Source: Nitrospira sp.
GTDB taxonomy: Bacteria; Nitrospirota; Nitrospiria; Nitrospirales; Nitrospiraceae
Assembly (NCBI GenBank): GCA_029858925.1
Contig: JAOUEB010000067.1
Location: 1 to 7,069 of the forward strand
Reading direction: 5' to 3'
DNA length: 7,069 bases
The translations under genes were made by a program, and so were the position numbers. The notes below the pieces were generated by a model that saw nothing but the letters and a program-made list of their open reading frames with translations, did not search any database and was not told the origin of the DNA. Shown here piece by piece: positions 1 through 6,661 of the stretch; position 1 is the stretch's first letter; the number at the start of each line of letters is the position of its first letter.

Positions 1-16
1 ATGCGCATGACCTAAT

Positions 17-40
17 GAGCGGCGGCGGGAAGAGCCGCTC
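17..40 (+). terminator. Possible hairpin at the end of an upstream gene
   Basis: GAGCGGC at 17-23 is exactly complementary to GCCGCTC at 34-40, giving a 7-bp GC-rich stem with a 10-nt loop. It directly follows the tandem stop codons at 13-18, the right place for a transcription terminator. There is no T tract after the stem, so it is not a classical intrinsic terminator. It may be a weak terminator, an mRNA-end stabilising hairpin or chance. Confidence 0.25.
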
Positions 41-179
41 CACGAGTGACAGCGATATAGCACGAAGAACGCCGGAGCGAACGAGGTGCCGAGCGAGGCC
101 GACATGGAGAAACTCGTGTTCGAAGCCGCTCATCGTGCGTGTGGTCGTCGATACCAACATCTCTATCTTGCCCGTTCCC

Positions 180-208
180 TTGCAAGTCCCGGACGCTTTC
201 GCTATCGT
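180..208 (+). promoter_or_regulatory. Weak sigma-70-like promoter just before lnt
   Basis: TTGCAA at 180-185 and TATCGT at 203-208 are separated by 17 nt. Each matches the -35/-10 consensus at 4 of 6 bases. If real, transcription would start around 215, so the mRNA would begin almost at the lnt ATG at 217 and be nearly leaderless. This would agree with the absence of a Shine-Dalgarno sequence before that ATG. The match is weak enough to arise by chance. Confidence 0.2.
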
Positions 209-216
209 AGCCCGCG

Positions 217-1839
217 ATGGACTTGCCTCGTTCGCGCCAGATCCTCTTTGCCTGCGCGAGCGGTGCCTTGTTGCCGCTGTGCTTCCCCAACTTTGAATTC
301 GGATTGCTGGCCTGGGCCGCCCTCATTCCACTACATCTGGCCCTCGATCAGTGCTCGCGTCGGCGCGCCTTTTGGATCGGATGGCTGACCGGCATCATCG
401 GATTCACCGGCATCATGGCCTGGGTGGTCACAGCCATGACGACCTACGGCAAGGTCCCCCTCTTTATCAGCTATGCCATCCTCTTGCTGCTGACCGCTTA
501 TCTTGGACTCTATGTCGGGCTGTACAGCCTCGCTGCCGTCTGGCTGCGCGATTTGATCCCGCGATACGGTATTTTCTTCGCCCCCTGTTTTTGGGTCGCG
601 CTCGAGCTCATCCGCACCTATGCTCTCTCAGGCATGCCCTGGTGCCTCCTCGGCTATTCGCAGTACCAGAATCTAGACCTGATTCAGATTGCAGACCATA
701 CGGGGGTCTATGGGGTATCCTTTTTGATCGTGCTGGTCAACCTGGCGGTGGCCGAACTGATCTTATGGTTGATGCCCTTCTTCCGTGGGTTTCACCCAGT
801 CAAGCTCCCATGGGAATTGCTCACGACCGCGGCGGCCCTCATGCTGCTGTCATGGCTCTACAGCTCCACCGTGCTGACGGAGGAAAGCCACACACCATCG
901 AGAGCCGCGATTACCGTCGGCATCGTGCAACCCAACATCGACCAGGCGGTGAAATGGGATGCCCAGTATCGCGATGAGACAATGCAACGGTTTGACCGGC
1001 TGACGGCCAAACTGGGAACCGGCACGGACCTCATCGTCTGGCCGGAAGCCGCAACGCCGTTCATCCTGGAGAGGGAACGGGACTACCAGTTGCAATTGAT
1101 TGAGTGGGCCGCCCGCGCACAAGCGCCGATCCTCATCGGCAGCCCGGCGTTGCGGTTCTATCCGGACCGCAGGCCCTACCTCTTGAACAGCGCCTATCTG
1201 CTGGGGGCAGACGGCAATCTCCTCGGCCGGTACGACAAGCACCATTTGGTGCCGTTCGGCGAATACATTCCGCTGAAATCGTCGCTGCTGTTCTTCCTCG
1301 ACAAGCTGGTGGAAGGAATCGGCGATTTCGAAGCGGGCCCAGGCCAGACGCTGCTGTCGTTCACGCCCAAGTCGTTGAACGGCGACGGTCCGGCCAGTGG
1401 GCGATCCGTGAAGTTCGGCGTGGCCATTTGCTACGAAGTGATCTTCCCCGACCTTGTCCGCCGGTTTACAGACAACGGGGCGGAATTCCTCGTCACGATT
1501 ACGAATGACGGCTGGTTCGGACCATCGTCGGCGCCGGCACAGCATTTTTCCATGGTGGTCTTTCGCTCGGTGGAAAATCATCTGTCCTTCGCGCGCTCCG
1601 CGAACACCGGAATTTCCGGCTTTATCGATCCTTACGGCCGCATCCTGGATGCGACGCCCCTGTTCACGGAACATGCGCTGAAAGCCGCCATCCCGATCGG
1701 CCACTCCCGCACTTTTTATAGCTACTACGGAGATGTGTTTGCCTACGGCTGTGCTATAATCGTCACGCTTTTGTGTCTGTACGGCTACTTCCGCACCAAG
1801 GAACCAGCCCCTGGCACAACCGCCATCACGCCCGCGTAA
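217..1839 (+). CDS. lnt: Apolipoprotein N-acyltransferase Lnt
   Basis: Lnt is the inner-membrane enzyme that transfers an acyl chain from a phospholipid to the N-terminal amine of the lipid-modified cysteine, the last step of lipoprotein maturation. The protein is 540 aa (E. coli about 512). Hydrophobic helices fill residues about 9-220, a periplasmic carbon-nitrogen hydrolase (nitrilase-type) domain spans about 232-490, and a final membrane helix lies at about 503-525. The Glu-Lys-Cys triad is visible: E277 in WPEAATP, K341 in RYDKHH and C405 in GVAICYE. The conserved PFGEYIP (346-352) and TNDGWFG (429-435) are also present. The start is fixed because an in-frame stop at 208-210 lies just upstream and no other start codon intervenes. 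The residues after this ATG match the family's N-terminal layout, although no clear ribosome-binding site precedes it. A Gly/Ser-rich linker at about 386-397 looks like a small local insertion. prfB starts 18 bases after the stop, suggesting co-transcription. Confidence 0.96.
   Translation: MDLPRSRQILFACASGALLPLCFPNFEFGLLAWAALIPLHLALDQCSRRRAFWIGWLTGIIGFTGIMAWVVTAMTTYGKVPLFISYAILLLLTAYLGLYVGLYSLAAVWLRDLIPRYGIFFAPCFWVALELIRTYALSGMPWCLLGYSQYQNLDLIQIADHTGVYGVSFLIVLVNLAVAELILWLMPFFRGFHPVKLPWELLTTAAALMLLSWLYSSTVLTEESHTPSRAAITVGIVQPNIDQAVKWDAQYRDETMQRFDRLTAKLGTGTDLIVWPEAATPFILERERDYQLQLIEWAARAQAPILIGSPALRFYPDRRPYLLNSAYLLGADGNLLGRYDKHHLVPFGEYIPLKSSLLFFLDKLVEGIGDFEAGPGQTLLSFTPKSLNGDGPASGRSVKFGVAICYEVIFPDLVRRFTDNGAEFLVTITNDGWFGPSSAPAQHFSMVVFRSVENHLSFARSANTGISGFIDPYGRILDATPLFTEHALKAAIPIGHSRTFYSYYGDVFAYGCAIIVTLLCLYGYFRTKEPAPGTTAITPA
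1752..1760 (+). promoter_or_regulatory. Extended -10 element inside the lnt end, possible prfB promoter
   Basis: TGC followed by TATAAT (1755-1760) is a perfect extended -10 element lying within the last codons of lnt, about 100 bases before the prfB start. No good -35 hexamer is seen 16-18 nt upstream, but extended -10 promoters can work without one. The hexamer needs an ATA isoleucine codon, which looks uncommon in this GC-rich gene. Predicted transcription start is near 1767. It could give prfB and lysS a supply of transcript independent of lnt. It might also be chance. Confidence 0.35.
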
Positions 1840-1857
1840 TGGGAGAACGACTGTTCG

Positions 1858-3007
1858 ATGTTATTGGATGATGTGCAGGTACGAGTCCGCGCCATCGGAG
1901 AGCAAGTCTCCGAGTTACGGGGGCATCTTTGACCTCGCCCGCATGACCGCCGACCTGGAAGAACTTGAAGCCCAGATGGGGCAGCCGAACTTTTGGAACG
2001 ACGCCCGCGCCGCCGCAGCCGTCAGCCGAAAGAAAGCGGCAATCGAGCGCGAGCTGTGGACCTGGCGCGATGTCGAGGCCAAGCTGGGCGATCTGAACGC
2101 CCTGCTGGAGCTGGCGATCGAAAGCGGCGACGCCACACTTGAACAAGAGCTGACCTCGGAGCTGAATCGGCTGGAGCTGCGCCTCTCAGCCCTGCATGTG
2201 GAAATGCTGCTGTCGGGTGAGCTGGACCAGAACAACGCGATTCTTGAGGTTCATCCGGGCGCTGGCGGAACGGAATCGCAGGACTGGGCTCAAATGCTGC
2301 TGCGCATGTATGTGCGATGGGCAGAAACCAAGAAATTCAAGGTCGAGACGTTGGACCTGCTGGCCGGCGACGAAGCAGGCGTTAAGAGCGCGACCCTGTC
2401 GATCACCGGCCCCTACGCCTACGGATATTTGAAAGCAGAAGCAGGCGTCCACCGCTTGGTGCGTATCTCCCCGTTCGACTCCAACAAGCGGCGGCATACT
2501 TCGTTCGCCTCGGTGTTCGTGTATCCGGAATTGAGCGAAGACATCGACGTGGCGATCGAGGACAAGGACCTCAGAATCGACACCTTCCGCGCGGGTGGCG
2601 CCGGCGGCCAAAACGTCAACAAGGTCGAAACGGCGATCCGCATCACGCACCTGCCGACCGGCATCGTCGTGCAATGCCAGAACGAGCGGTCTCAGCTGCA
2701 AAACAGAAACGGGGCGATGAAAATTTTGAAGGCGCGCCTGTTCGAGCGGGAGCAGCAGAAGAAAGAAGCGGAGTTCAACGCGATTGTCGGCGAAAAGAAA
2801 GACATCGCCTGGGGCAGCCAGATACGGTCCTACGTGTTCCAGCCCTATCAGATGGTGAAGGACCACCGGACCGCTCACGAAACCGGCAATGTCCCCTCCG
2901 TCATGGACGGCGAGATCGACGGATTCATCGAAGCCTACTTGAAGAGGAAGCTGGTCAAGGGAACCGCTCCGACGCCGGCCGTCGGCGGACCGGATGACGA
3001 TCTGTAA
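1858..3007 (+). CDS. prfB: Peptide chain release factor 2 (RF2), with programmed +1 frameshift
   Basis: RF2 recognises UGA and UAA stops in the ribosome and triggers peptide release. The gene is read in two frames: 24 codons from ATG 1858 to CTT 1927-1929, then, after skipping the T at 1930, from GAC 1931 to TAA 3005-3007, giving 382 aa. ATG 1858 is the first start in its frame after the lnt stop (which is in the same frame), with GGGAGA at 1841-1846 as a somewhat distant ribosome-binding site. The stop-codon recognition motif SPF is at 204-206 and the catalytic GGQ at 249-251, almost exactly the E. coli positions. The residue corresponding to Thr246 of E. coli K-12 is alanine here (A245), as in most bacteria. 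A tail of about 15 residues rich in Pro, Gly and Asp extends beyond the usual C-terminus. Starting at ATG 1868 in the main frame would replace the conserved N-terminal helix by an unrelated sequence. prfB-lysS adjacency is also found in E. coli. Frameshifting gives autoregulation by RF2 level. Confidence 0.96.
1919..1933 (+). promoter_or_regulatory. prfB: prfB +1 recoding site
   Basis: A run of five G (1919-1923) acts as an internal Shine-Dalgarno element. It is followed after three bases (CAT) by the slippery CTT (1927-1929) and the stop TGA (1930-1932) with C after it. The arrangement and spacing equal those of the known E. coli prfB site, whose sequence differs only slightly just before CTT. 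When RF2 is scarce the ribosome pauses at UGA and the tRNA on CUU slips to UUU, so translation resumes at GAC 1931. When RF2 is abundant a 24-aa peptide is released. Confidence 0.96.
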
Positions 3008-3010
3008 AAT

Positions 3011-3049
3011 CGGTCCATCTGGCGCTTGGTATTTCCGGTCTATCTGGTC
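3011..3049 (+). repeat. Direct repeat pair, left half of the prfB-lysS spacer
   Basis: CGGTCCATCTGG at 3011-3022 recurs as CGGTCTATCTGG at 3036-3047, 11 of 12 identical with a 25-bp period. The second copy is the left arm of the inverted repeat described separately. The first copy is also partly complementary (9 of 11) to 3103-3113. The T-rich character of this half contrasts with the nearly T-free right half. Confidence 0.6.
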
Positions 3050-3118
3050 CAGTTAGTCAGCCCGCACCGGAGAGACGAGACAAACGAAACAGACCGAATA
3101 GACCAGACAGACCAGAAA
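3032..3118 (+). repeat. Long imperfect inverted repeat between prfB and lysS
   Basis: Positions 3032-3049 can pair with 3101-3118: 16 of 18 base pairs, including two uninterrupted stretches (3043-3049 with 3101-3107 and 3037-3041 with 3109-3113). The loop is 51 nt. The left core 3037-3049 can alternatively pair with 3092-3104 (11 of 13), so two registers compete. The hairpin starts 25 bases after the prfB stop and ends 18 bases before the lysS ATG. No T tract follows, so an intrinsic terminator is unlikely. Possible roles are an mRNA processing or stabilising stem, an attenuator of lysS, or a copy of a dispersed intergenic repeat family. The role is unknown. Confidence 0.7.
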
Positions 3119-3126
3119 GACAAAGC
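3073..3126 (+). repeat. Six-unit 9-bp tandem repeat upstream of lysS
   Basis: Six consecutive 9-mers are seen: AGACGAGAC, AAACGAAAC, AGACCGAAT, AGACCAGAC, AGACCAGAA, AGACAAAGC. The pattern is roughly AGACNAGAC, with one T in the whole array. Units four and five form the right arm of the inverted repeat. Because the unit is three codons long, the array reads as a repeating Asp-x-x peptide in the lysS frame. This is likely not translated, since the family N-terminus begins at 3137. Confidence 0.75.
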
Positions 3127-3136
3127 GACTAACGAC

Positions 3137-4618
3137 ATGGATGAACTGAACGAACAGCGGCAGCAACGGATCAAGAAGCTCGATCACCTCCGCCAGGCCG
3201 GCGTAGCCCCGTACGGCGCCCGCTTCGAAGTGAAGGACCGGGCCGGTTTGCTCGTCAAACTACATGGCGAGAAGGCCAAGGAGACCTTGGAGCAAGAAAA
3301 TATTTCCTGCACCATCGCCGGGCGCGTGGTGGCCCTGCGACGTTTCGGCAAGGCCGGTTTTGCCGTGTTGCAAGACGGGTCCGACCGCCTGCAAGTCTAT
3401 CTGAAAAAGGATCTGCTCACCGAACAGGCCTACACGGTCACGGAACAGCTCGATCTCGGAGACTGGATCGGCGTAACAGGAGTGTTGTTTCGCACCAAGA
3501 CGAATGAGTTTACAGTTGAAGTGCGTCAGTTGACGTTTCTCAGCAAGGCGCTCCGTCCGCTCCCGGAAAAGTGGCATGGGCTGACCGATGTCGAGACCCG
3601 CTATCGCCAGCGGTACGTCGATCTCATCGCCAATCCCGGCGTCCATCAGATCTTCGCGGCCAGAAGCCGGATCATCGCCGGCATCCGGGCCTTTCTGATC
3701 GAGCGGGGATTCCTCGAAGTCGAGACGCCGATGATGCATCCCATTCCAGGCGGCGCAACGGCCAAGCCGTTTGTCACGCATCACAATGCGCTCGGCGTCG
3801 ATTTGTATCTGCGCATCGCGCCGGAACTGTATTTGAAGCGTCTGATCGTCGGCGGGTTTCCGCGGGTCTTCGAGATCAACCGGAACTTTCGAAACGAGGG
3901 CATCTCGACGATTCACAACCCCGAATTCACGATGCTGGAGTTTTACGTCTCCTACGCGGACTACCACGACTTGATCGTGCTGACTGAGGAGATGGTCTCC
4001 TCGCTCGCCCTGCAGATTCTCGGCAAAACCGTCATCGACTATCAGGGGCGCCAGATCACACTGACCCCTCCATGGAGACGTTGGTCGTACCACCAGGCGA
4101 TCATCGAGGTGAACGGACTCGACCCATCCGTCCTGCGCGATCGTGACAAGGCGCTGGCCGCAGCCGGACAACTGAACGTCCCGGTGGACTCCGACGCCTC
4201 GTTGTTCAACATCGTGAACGCTATATTCGAAGAAACGGTCGAGCCCAATCTCCAGCAACCCACATTCATCACGGACTACCCCATCGAAATTTCTCCGCTG
4301 GCCAGACGCAAGGACTCCGACCCCTCCCTCACCGACCGATTCGAGCTGTACATCGCAGGCAGGGAAATCGCCAACGCATTTTCAGAGTTGAACGATCCCT
4401 TGGACCAGCGCGAACGGTTCGAGGGCCAGGCGGCCCAGCGGGAGGCGGGGGACGAAGAAGCCCATCTCGTCGATGAAGACTTTCTCCGCGCGCTGGAGTT
4501 CGGCATGCCGCCGACGGCCGGCGAAGGCATCGGCATCGACCGGCTGATCATGCTCTTCACCGATCAAGCCTCCATCCGCGACGTGGTGCTGTTCCCGCAA
4601 CTGAGGCCTGAGAAATAA
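3137..4618 (+). CDS. lysS: Lysyl-tRNA synthetase, class II
   Basis: This cytoplasmic enzyme charges tRNA-Lys with lysine using ATP. It is 493 aa (E. coli LysS 505). An N-terminal helix is followed by the OB-fold anticodon-binding domain (about 57-135, with [18 protein letters not shown]) and the class II catalytic core. Motif 1 lies around 187-202 ([15 protein letters not shown]), motif 2 around 245-269 ([11 protein letters not shown] then HNPEFTMLE), and motif 3 around 462-490 with GEGIGIDRL and its ATP-binding Arg469. ATG 3137 is chosen because [15 protein letters not shown] matches the family start. The frame is open back to a TTG at 3026, but that would add a 37-residue extension encoded by the intergenic repeat. 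The ribosome-binding site is poor: only A/G-rich sequence (AAAGACAAAG, 3116-3125) lies upstream. The stop is two bases from the next gene, so the lol genes are probably translationally coupled to it. Confidence 0.96.
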   Translation: MDELNEQRQQRIKKLDHLRQAGVAPYGARFEVKDRAGLLVKLHGEKAKETLEQENISCTIAGRVVALRRFGKAGFAVLQDGSDRLQVYLKKDLLTEQAYTVTEQLDLGDWIGVTGVLFRTKTNEFTVEVRQLTFLSKALRPLPEKWHGLTDVETRYRQRYVDLIANPGVHQIFAARSRIIAGIRAFLIERGFLEVETPMMHPIPGGATAKPFVTHHNALGVDLYLRIAPELYLKRLIVGGFPRVFEINRNFRNEGISTIHNPEFTMLEFYVSYADYHDLIVLTEEMVSSLALQILGKTVIDYQGRQITLTPPWRRWSYHQAIIEVNGLDPSVLRDRDKALAAAGQLNVPVDSDASLFNIVNAIFEETVEPNLQQPTFITDYPIEISPLARRKDSDPSLTDRFELYIAGREIANAFSELNDPLDQRERFEGQAAQREAGDEEAHLVDEDFLRALEFGMPPTAGEGIGIDRLIMLFTDQASIRDVVLFPQLRPEK

Positions 4619-4620
4619 CG

Positions 4621-5898
4621 ATGGCCCTCCCCTTCGAGATTTTCGTCGGCTTCCGGTATCTGCGCGCCAAACGTCGCAATCGGACTATTTCGCTCAATAC
4701 GTTCGTCTCCATCGCCGGCATCACGCTGGGCGTGGCGGCCCTGATCGGCACAGTCGGCATCATGACCGGCTTCAAGGAAGATATTCAGGCCAAGATTCTC
4801 GGCACCACGGCCCATGTCATCGTGCAGGAACGAATGAAAGAAAACATGGCGGATTACGATCCGCTCGTAGACAAAATACAAACCGTCCCGGAGGTCGTCG
4901 CCGCGACGCCCTTCGTGCTCCGCCAAGTCCTCCTCACCACGCCATCCAGCGTGCAGGGCGTCGTATTGCGCGGCATCGACCCGCAACGCGAAACCCAGGT
5001 CACCGAATTGGCTAAGAACATGTCGACCGGGCAGCTAACCGACCTGCTCACGCCCGTCACAGTGCATCAAGCCCCGATTGACGATCCTCAGGGAGAGCCG
5101 CAGACCGTCGAAAAACCGGGCATCATTCTCGGCAAGGAACTGGCTCTTCGGCTGGGCGTCTTTCCCGGCGATACAATTAACGTCGTGTCTCCGGTCGGAT
5201 CGATCAGCGCAATGGGCATGGTGCCGAAGATTCGGACCTTCGCCGTCGTGGGCCTCTTCCATTCCGGCATGTACGAATACGACTCCTCGCTCGCCTATAT
5301 CGAACTCGGCGAAGCACAGAGATTTTTCAATATGGGAGAGAGCGTATCCGGCATCGAAGCGAAAGTGACTGACGTGTTCCGCGCCGATGAGATTGCCCGT
5401 AACATCGAACACGAGCTGGGCTTCAGCCACGGCGCCAGGGATTGGATGCAGATGAACCGCAATCTCTTCTCGGCCCTGAAGCTGGAAAAAACGATGATGT
5501 TTCTGCTGCTCGTCCTGATTACCATCGTGGCGTCGTTCAACATTGTGAGCACGCTCACGATGATCGTCACGGAGAAACAAAAGGAAATCGCGATCCTCAA
5601 GGCGATGGGCGCGACCAAGCGCAGCATCCGGCGAATCTTCATGCTGAACGGGTTGATCATCGGACTGTCCGGAACGGCCATCGGCATTCCGCTGGGTTAT
5701 GCTTTTCTGTGGCTGATCGAGAGGTTTTGGACGTTTGACGCGAGCGTCTACTACATCTCCAAAATTCCCGTTCACGTGCTGGCCGAGGACGTGCTGCTCG
5801 TGGCCGGATCGGCCATCGTGATCAGTTTTGTCGCGACCGTGCATCCCGCGAACCAAGCGGCCAAGCTCGAACCGGTCGCAGCGCTGCGCTACGAATGA
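4621..5898 (+). CDS. lolC: Lipoprotein-releasing ABC transporter permease, LolC/LolE (LolF) family
   Basis: This is the inner-membrane subunit of the complex that extracts mature outer-membrane lipoproteins and passes them to the carrier LolA. The 425-aa protein has the family's four membrane helices: about 25-48, 292-315, 338-368 and 388-407. A large periplasmic domain lies between the first two. A cytoplasmic coupling segment (EKQKEIAILKAMGAT, 318-332) contacts the ATPase, and the C-terminus PANQAAKLEPVAALRYE is typical of the FtsX/MacB superfamily. The segment 197-217, with MGMVPKIR then VVGLFHSG, aligns with the LolC segment MGRIPSQR...FHSG that carries the LolA-binding Hook, so it is LolC-like rather than LolE-like. 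A Pro/Asp-rich stretch at 145-166 looks like a linker insertion. No second permease gene is in the window, so a homodimeric LolF-type transporter is possible. ATG 4621 is two bases after the lysS stop, with GAGG (4603-4606) and GAGA (4610-4613) inside lysS as candidate ribosome-binding sites. lolD follows after three bases. Confidence 0.93.
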   Translation: MALPFEIFVGFRYLRAKRRNRTISLNTFVSIAGITLGVAALIGTVGIMTGFKEDIQAKILGTTAHVIVQERMKENMADYDPLVDKIQTVPEVVAATPFVLRQVLLTTPSSVQGVVLRGIDPQRETQVTELAKNMSTGQLTDLLTPVTVHQAPIDDPQGEPQTVEKPGIILGKELALRLGVFPGDTINVVSPVGSISAMGMVPKIRTFAVVGLFHSGMYEYDSSLAYIELGEAQRFFNMGESVSGIEAKVTDVFRADEIARNIEHELGFSHGARDWMQMNRNLFSALKLEKTMMFLLLVLITIVASFNIVSTLTMIVTEKQKEIAILKAMGATKRSIRRIFMLNGLIIGLSGTAIGIPLGYAFLWLIERFWTFDASVYYISKIPVHVLAEDVLLVAGSAIVISFVATVHPANQAAKLEPVAALRYE

Positions 5899-5901
5899 CC
5901 A

Positions 5902-6585
5902 ATGACGATTGACGATGCTCCTATGATCAAGGTCACGAATCTTCACAAGTCCTTTTCGATGGGAACCTACGAGCTGCCGGTTCTCAAGGGAATCGATCTT
6001 GAGATCAAGCGCGGCGAGCTGATCGCGATTGTCGGAGCTTCGGGAGCCGGCAAGAGCACCTTGCTCCATATCATCGGCACACTCGACAAACCCAGCAGCG
6101 GCGCAGTGACCATCGATGGACAAGACCTGTTCCGGCTGACGGAAGCTCAGCAGGCGGACTTTCGCAATCGACGCATTGGATTCGTGTTCCAATTTCATCA
6201 TCTCTTGCCGGAGTTCACGGCCCTGGAAAACGCCGGTATGCCGGCTCTGATTCAGCGGCGCGACCCGGCCTCCGTCGAGGCCGACGCGAAAGCGCTGCTC
6301 ACCGAGGTAGGATTGGGCGCGCGCCTGCATCACAAGCCTGGCGAACTGTCCGGCGGCGAACAACAGCGTGTCGCGATGGCGCGGGCGCTGATGCAGAAAC
6401 CCGATCTGGTGCTGGCGGATGAACCGACGGGCAATCTGGACACCCATAGCGGGGACGCCTTGTTCGGGCTCATGCGGGACTTGAACAAGGCCCGTGGAAC
6501 CACCTTCATTATCGTGACGCACAATGACAAGCTATCCGCCCAGGCCGATCGCATCGTTTACATGCAGGATGGTACGATCGTCTAA
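5902..6585 (+). CDS. lolD: Lipoprotein-releasing ABC transporter ATPase LolD
   Basis: This cytoplasmic ATPase powers lipoprotein extraction by the LolC-type permease encoded immediately upstream. It has 227 aa, close to the E. coli length of 233. Walker A is GASGAGKST (45-53), Q-loop Gln97, signature LSGGEQQR (149-156), Walker B LVLADEPTGNLD (169-180, with catalytic Glu174) and H-loop His207. The run FQFHHLLPEFTALEN (96-110) is highly characteristic of LolD and separates it from MacB and FtsE ATPases. ATG 5902 lies three bases after the lolC stop. An in-frame ATG at 5923 (MIKVTNLHKSF) is an equally plausible start, since neither has a clear ribosome-binding site and the family begins shortly before the first beta strand. 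All catalytic motifs are intact. Confidence 0.96.
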   Translation: MTIDDAPMIKVTNLHKSFSMGTYELPVLKGIDLEIKRGELIAIVGASGAGKSTLLHIIGTLDKPSSGAVTIDGQDLFRLTEAQQADFRNRRIGFVFQFHHLLPEFTALENAGMPALIQRRDPASVEADAKALLTEVGLGARLHHKPGELSGGEQQRVAMARALMQKPDLVLADEPTGNLDTHSGDALFGLMRDLNKARGTTFIIVTHNDKLSAQADRIVYMQDGTIV

Positions 6586-6588
6586 TTG

Positions 6589-6617
6589 TTGACGTATCGG
6601 GTTGCACGAGGCATGCT
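6589..6617 (+). promoter_or_regulatory. Weak promoter candidate for the barrel-protein gene
   Basis: TTGACG (6589-6594) matches the -35 consensus at 5 of 6 bases, and CATGCT (6612-6617), 17 nt further on, matches -10 at only 3 of 6. Transcription would start near 6624, just at the beginning of the hairpin at 6624-6644. The poor -10 keeps confidence low, but a separate promoter would explain the larger gap after lolD. Confidence 0.2.
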
Positions 6618-6623
6618 GGCGTC

Positions 6624-6644
6624 AAGCCGACATGACATCGGCTT
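6624..6644 (+). terminator. Perfect 7-bp hairpin between lolD and the next gene
   Basis: AAGCCGA (6624-6630) is exactly complementary to TCGGCTT (6638-6644) around a 7-nt loop. It begins 39 bases after the lolD stop and ends 17 bases before the next start codon. The bases after the stem (CTCTGAG) lack a proper T tract. It may be a weak terminator closing the lol operon or a leader structure close to the ribosome-binding site of the following gene. Confidence 0.35.
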
Positions 6645-6648
6645 CTCT

Positions 6649-6655
6649 GAGAGGG
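6649..6655 (+). promoter_or_regulatory. Ribosome-binding site supporting the ATG at 6662
   Basis: GAGAGGG lies six bases before ATG 6662, a good Shine-Dalgarno match at normal spacing. It is the clearest such site in the window and, with the signal peptide that follows the ATG, decides the start of the last gene. Confidence 0.6.
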
Positions 6656-6661
6656 TCGGAC

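Larger units (their letters stand above)
1..216. other. Upstream spacer with no supported gene
   Basis: I see no convincing coding sequence here. Position 13 begins tandem stops (TAA then TGA) in frame 1, which could be the end of a gene lying left of the window, but with only four preceding codons this cannot be tested. The frame of lnt is closed by stops at 58-60 and 208-210. Short open frames at 15-296 and 86-388 run on into lnt in the wrong frames and give arginine- and cysteine-rich translations typical of non-coding GC-rich DNA. The stretch holds a small hairpin (17-40), a short string resembling the start of a PIN-domain protein (135-170, frame 3, see findings) and a weak promoter-like pair (180-208). 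No tRNA-like cloverleaf was recognised. Confidence 0.6.

Noticed and set aside
850..1704. 284-codon open frame on the minus strand inside lnt
   Set aside because: Covers the Lnt catalytic domain, whose triad is intact on the + strand; the antisense translation is low-quality and Arg/Gln-rich.
1868..3007. prfB as a single-frame gene starting MMCRYES
   Set aside because: The first 21 residues are the out-of-frame translation of the true N-terminal segment; the first frame from 1858 plus the CTT TGA C site gives the proper RF2 N-terminus.
3073..3126. CRISPR array
   Set aside because: Units are 9 bp, directly abutting and degenerate, with no spacers and no cas genes nearby.
3026..3136. N-terminal extension of LysS from TTG 3026
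   Set aside because: It is encoded by the intergenic repeat, uses a rare start codon, and adds 37 residues before the normal family start at 3137.
3005..3136. T-box or lysine riboswitch controlling lysS
   Set aside because: No T-box antiterminator motif or lysine-aptamer core was recognised; the region is explained by simple repeats.
3260..4258. 332-codon open frame on the minus strand inside lysS
   Set aside because: Shadow of a fully conserved class II synthetase gene; no recognisable domain and no start context.
5035..6522. 495-codon open frame on the minus strand across lolC and lolD
   Set aside because: It spans two genes with intact motifs on the + strand, its translation is His/Arg/Asp-rich without recognisable domains, and long antisense frames are expected in GC-rich coding DNA.
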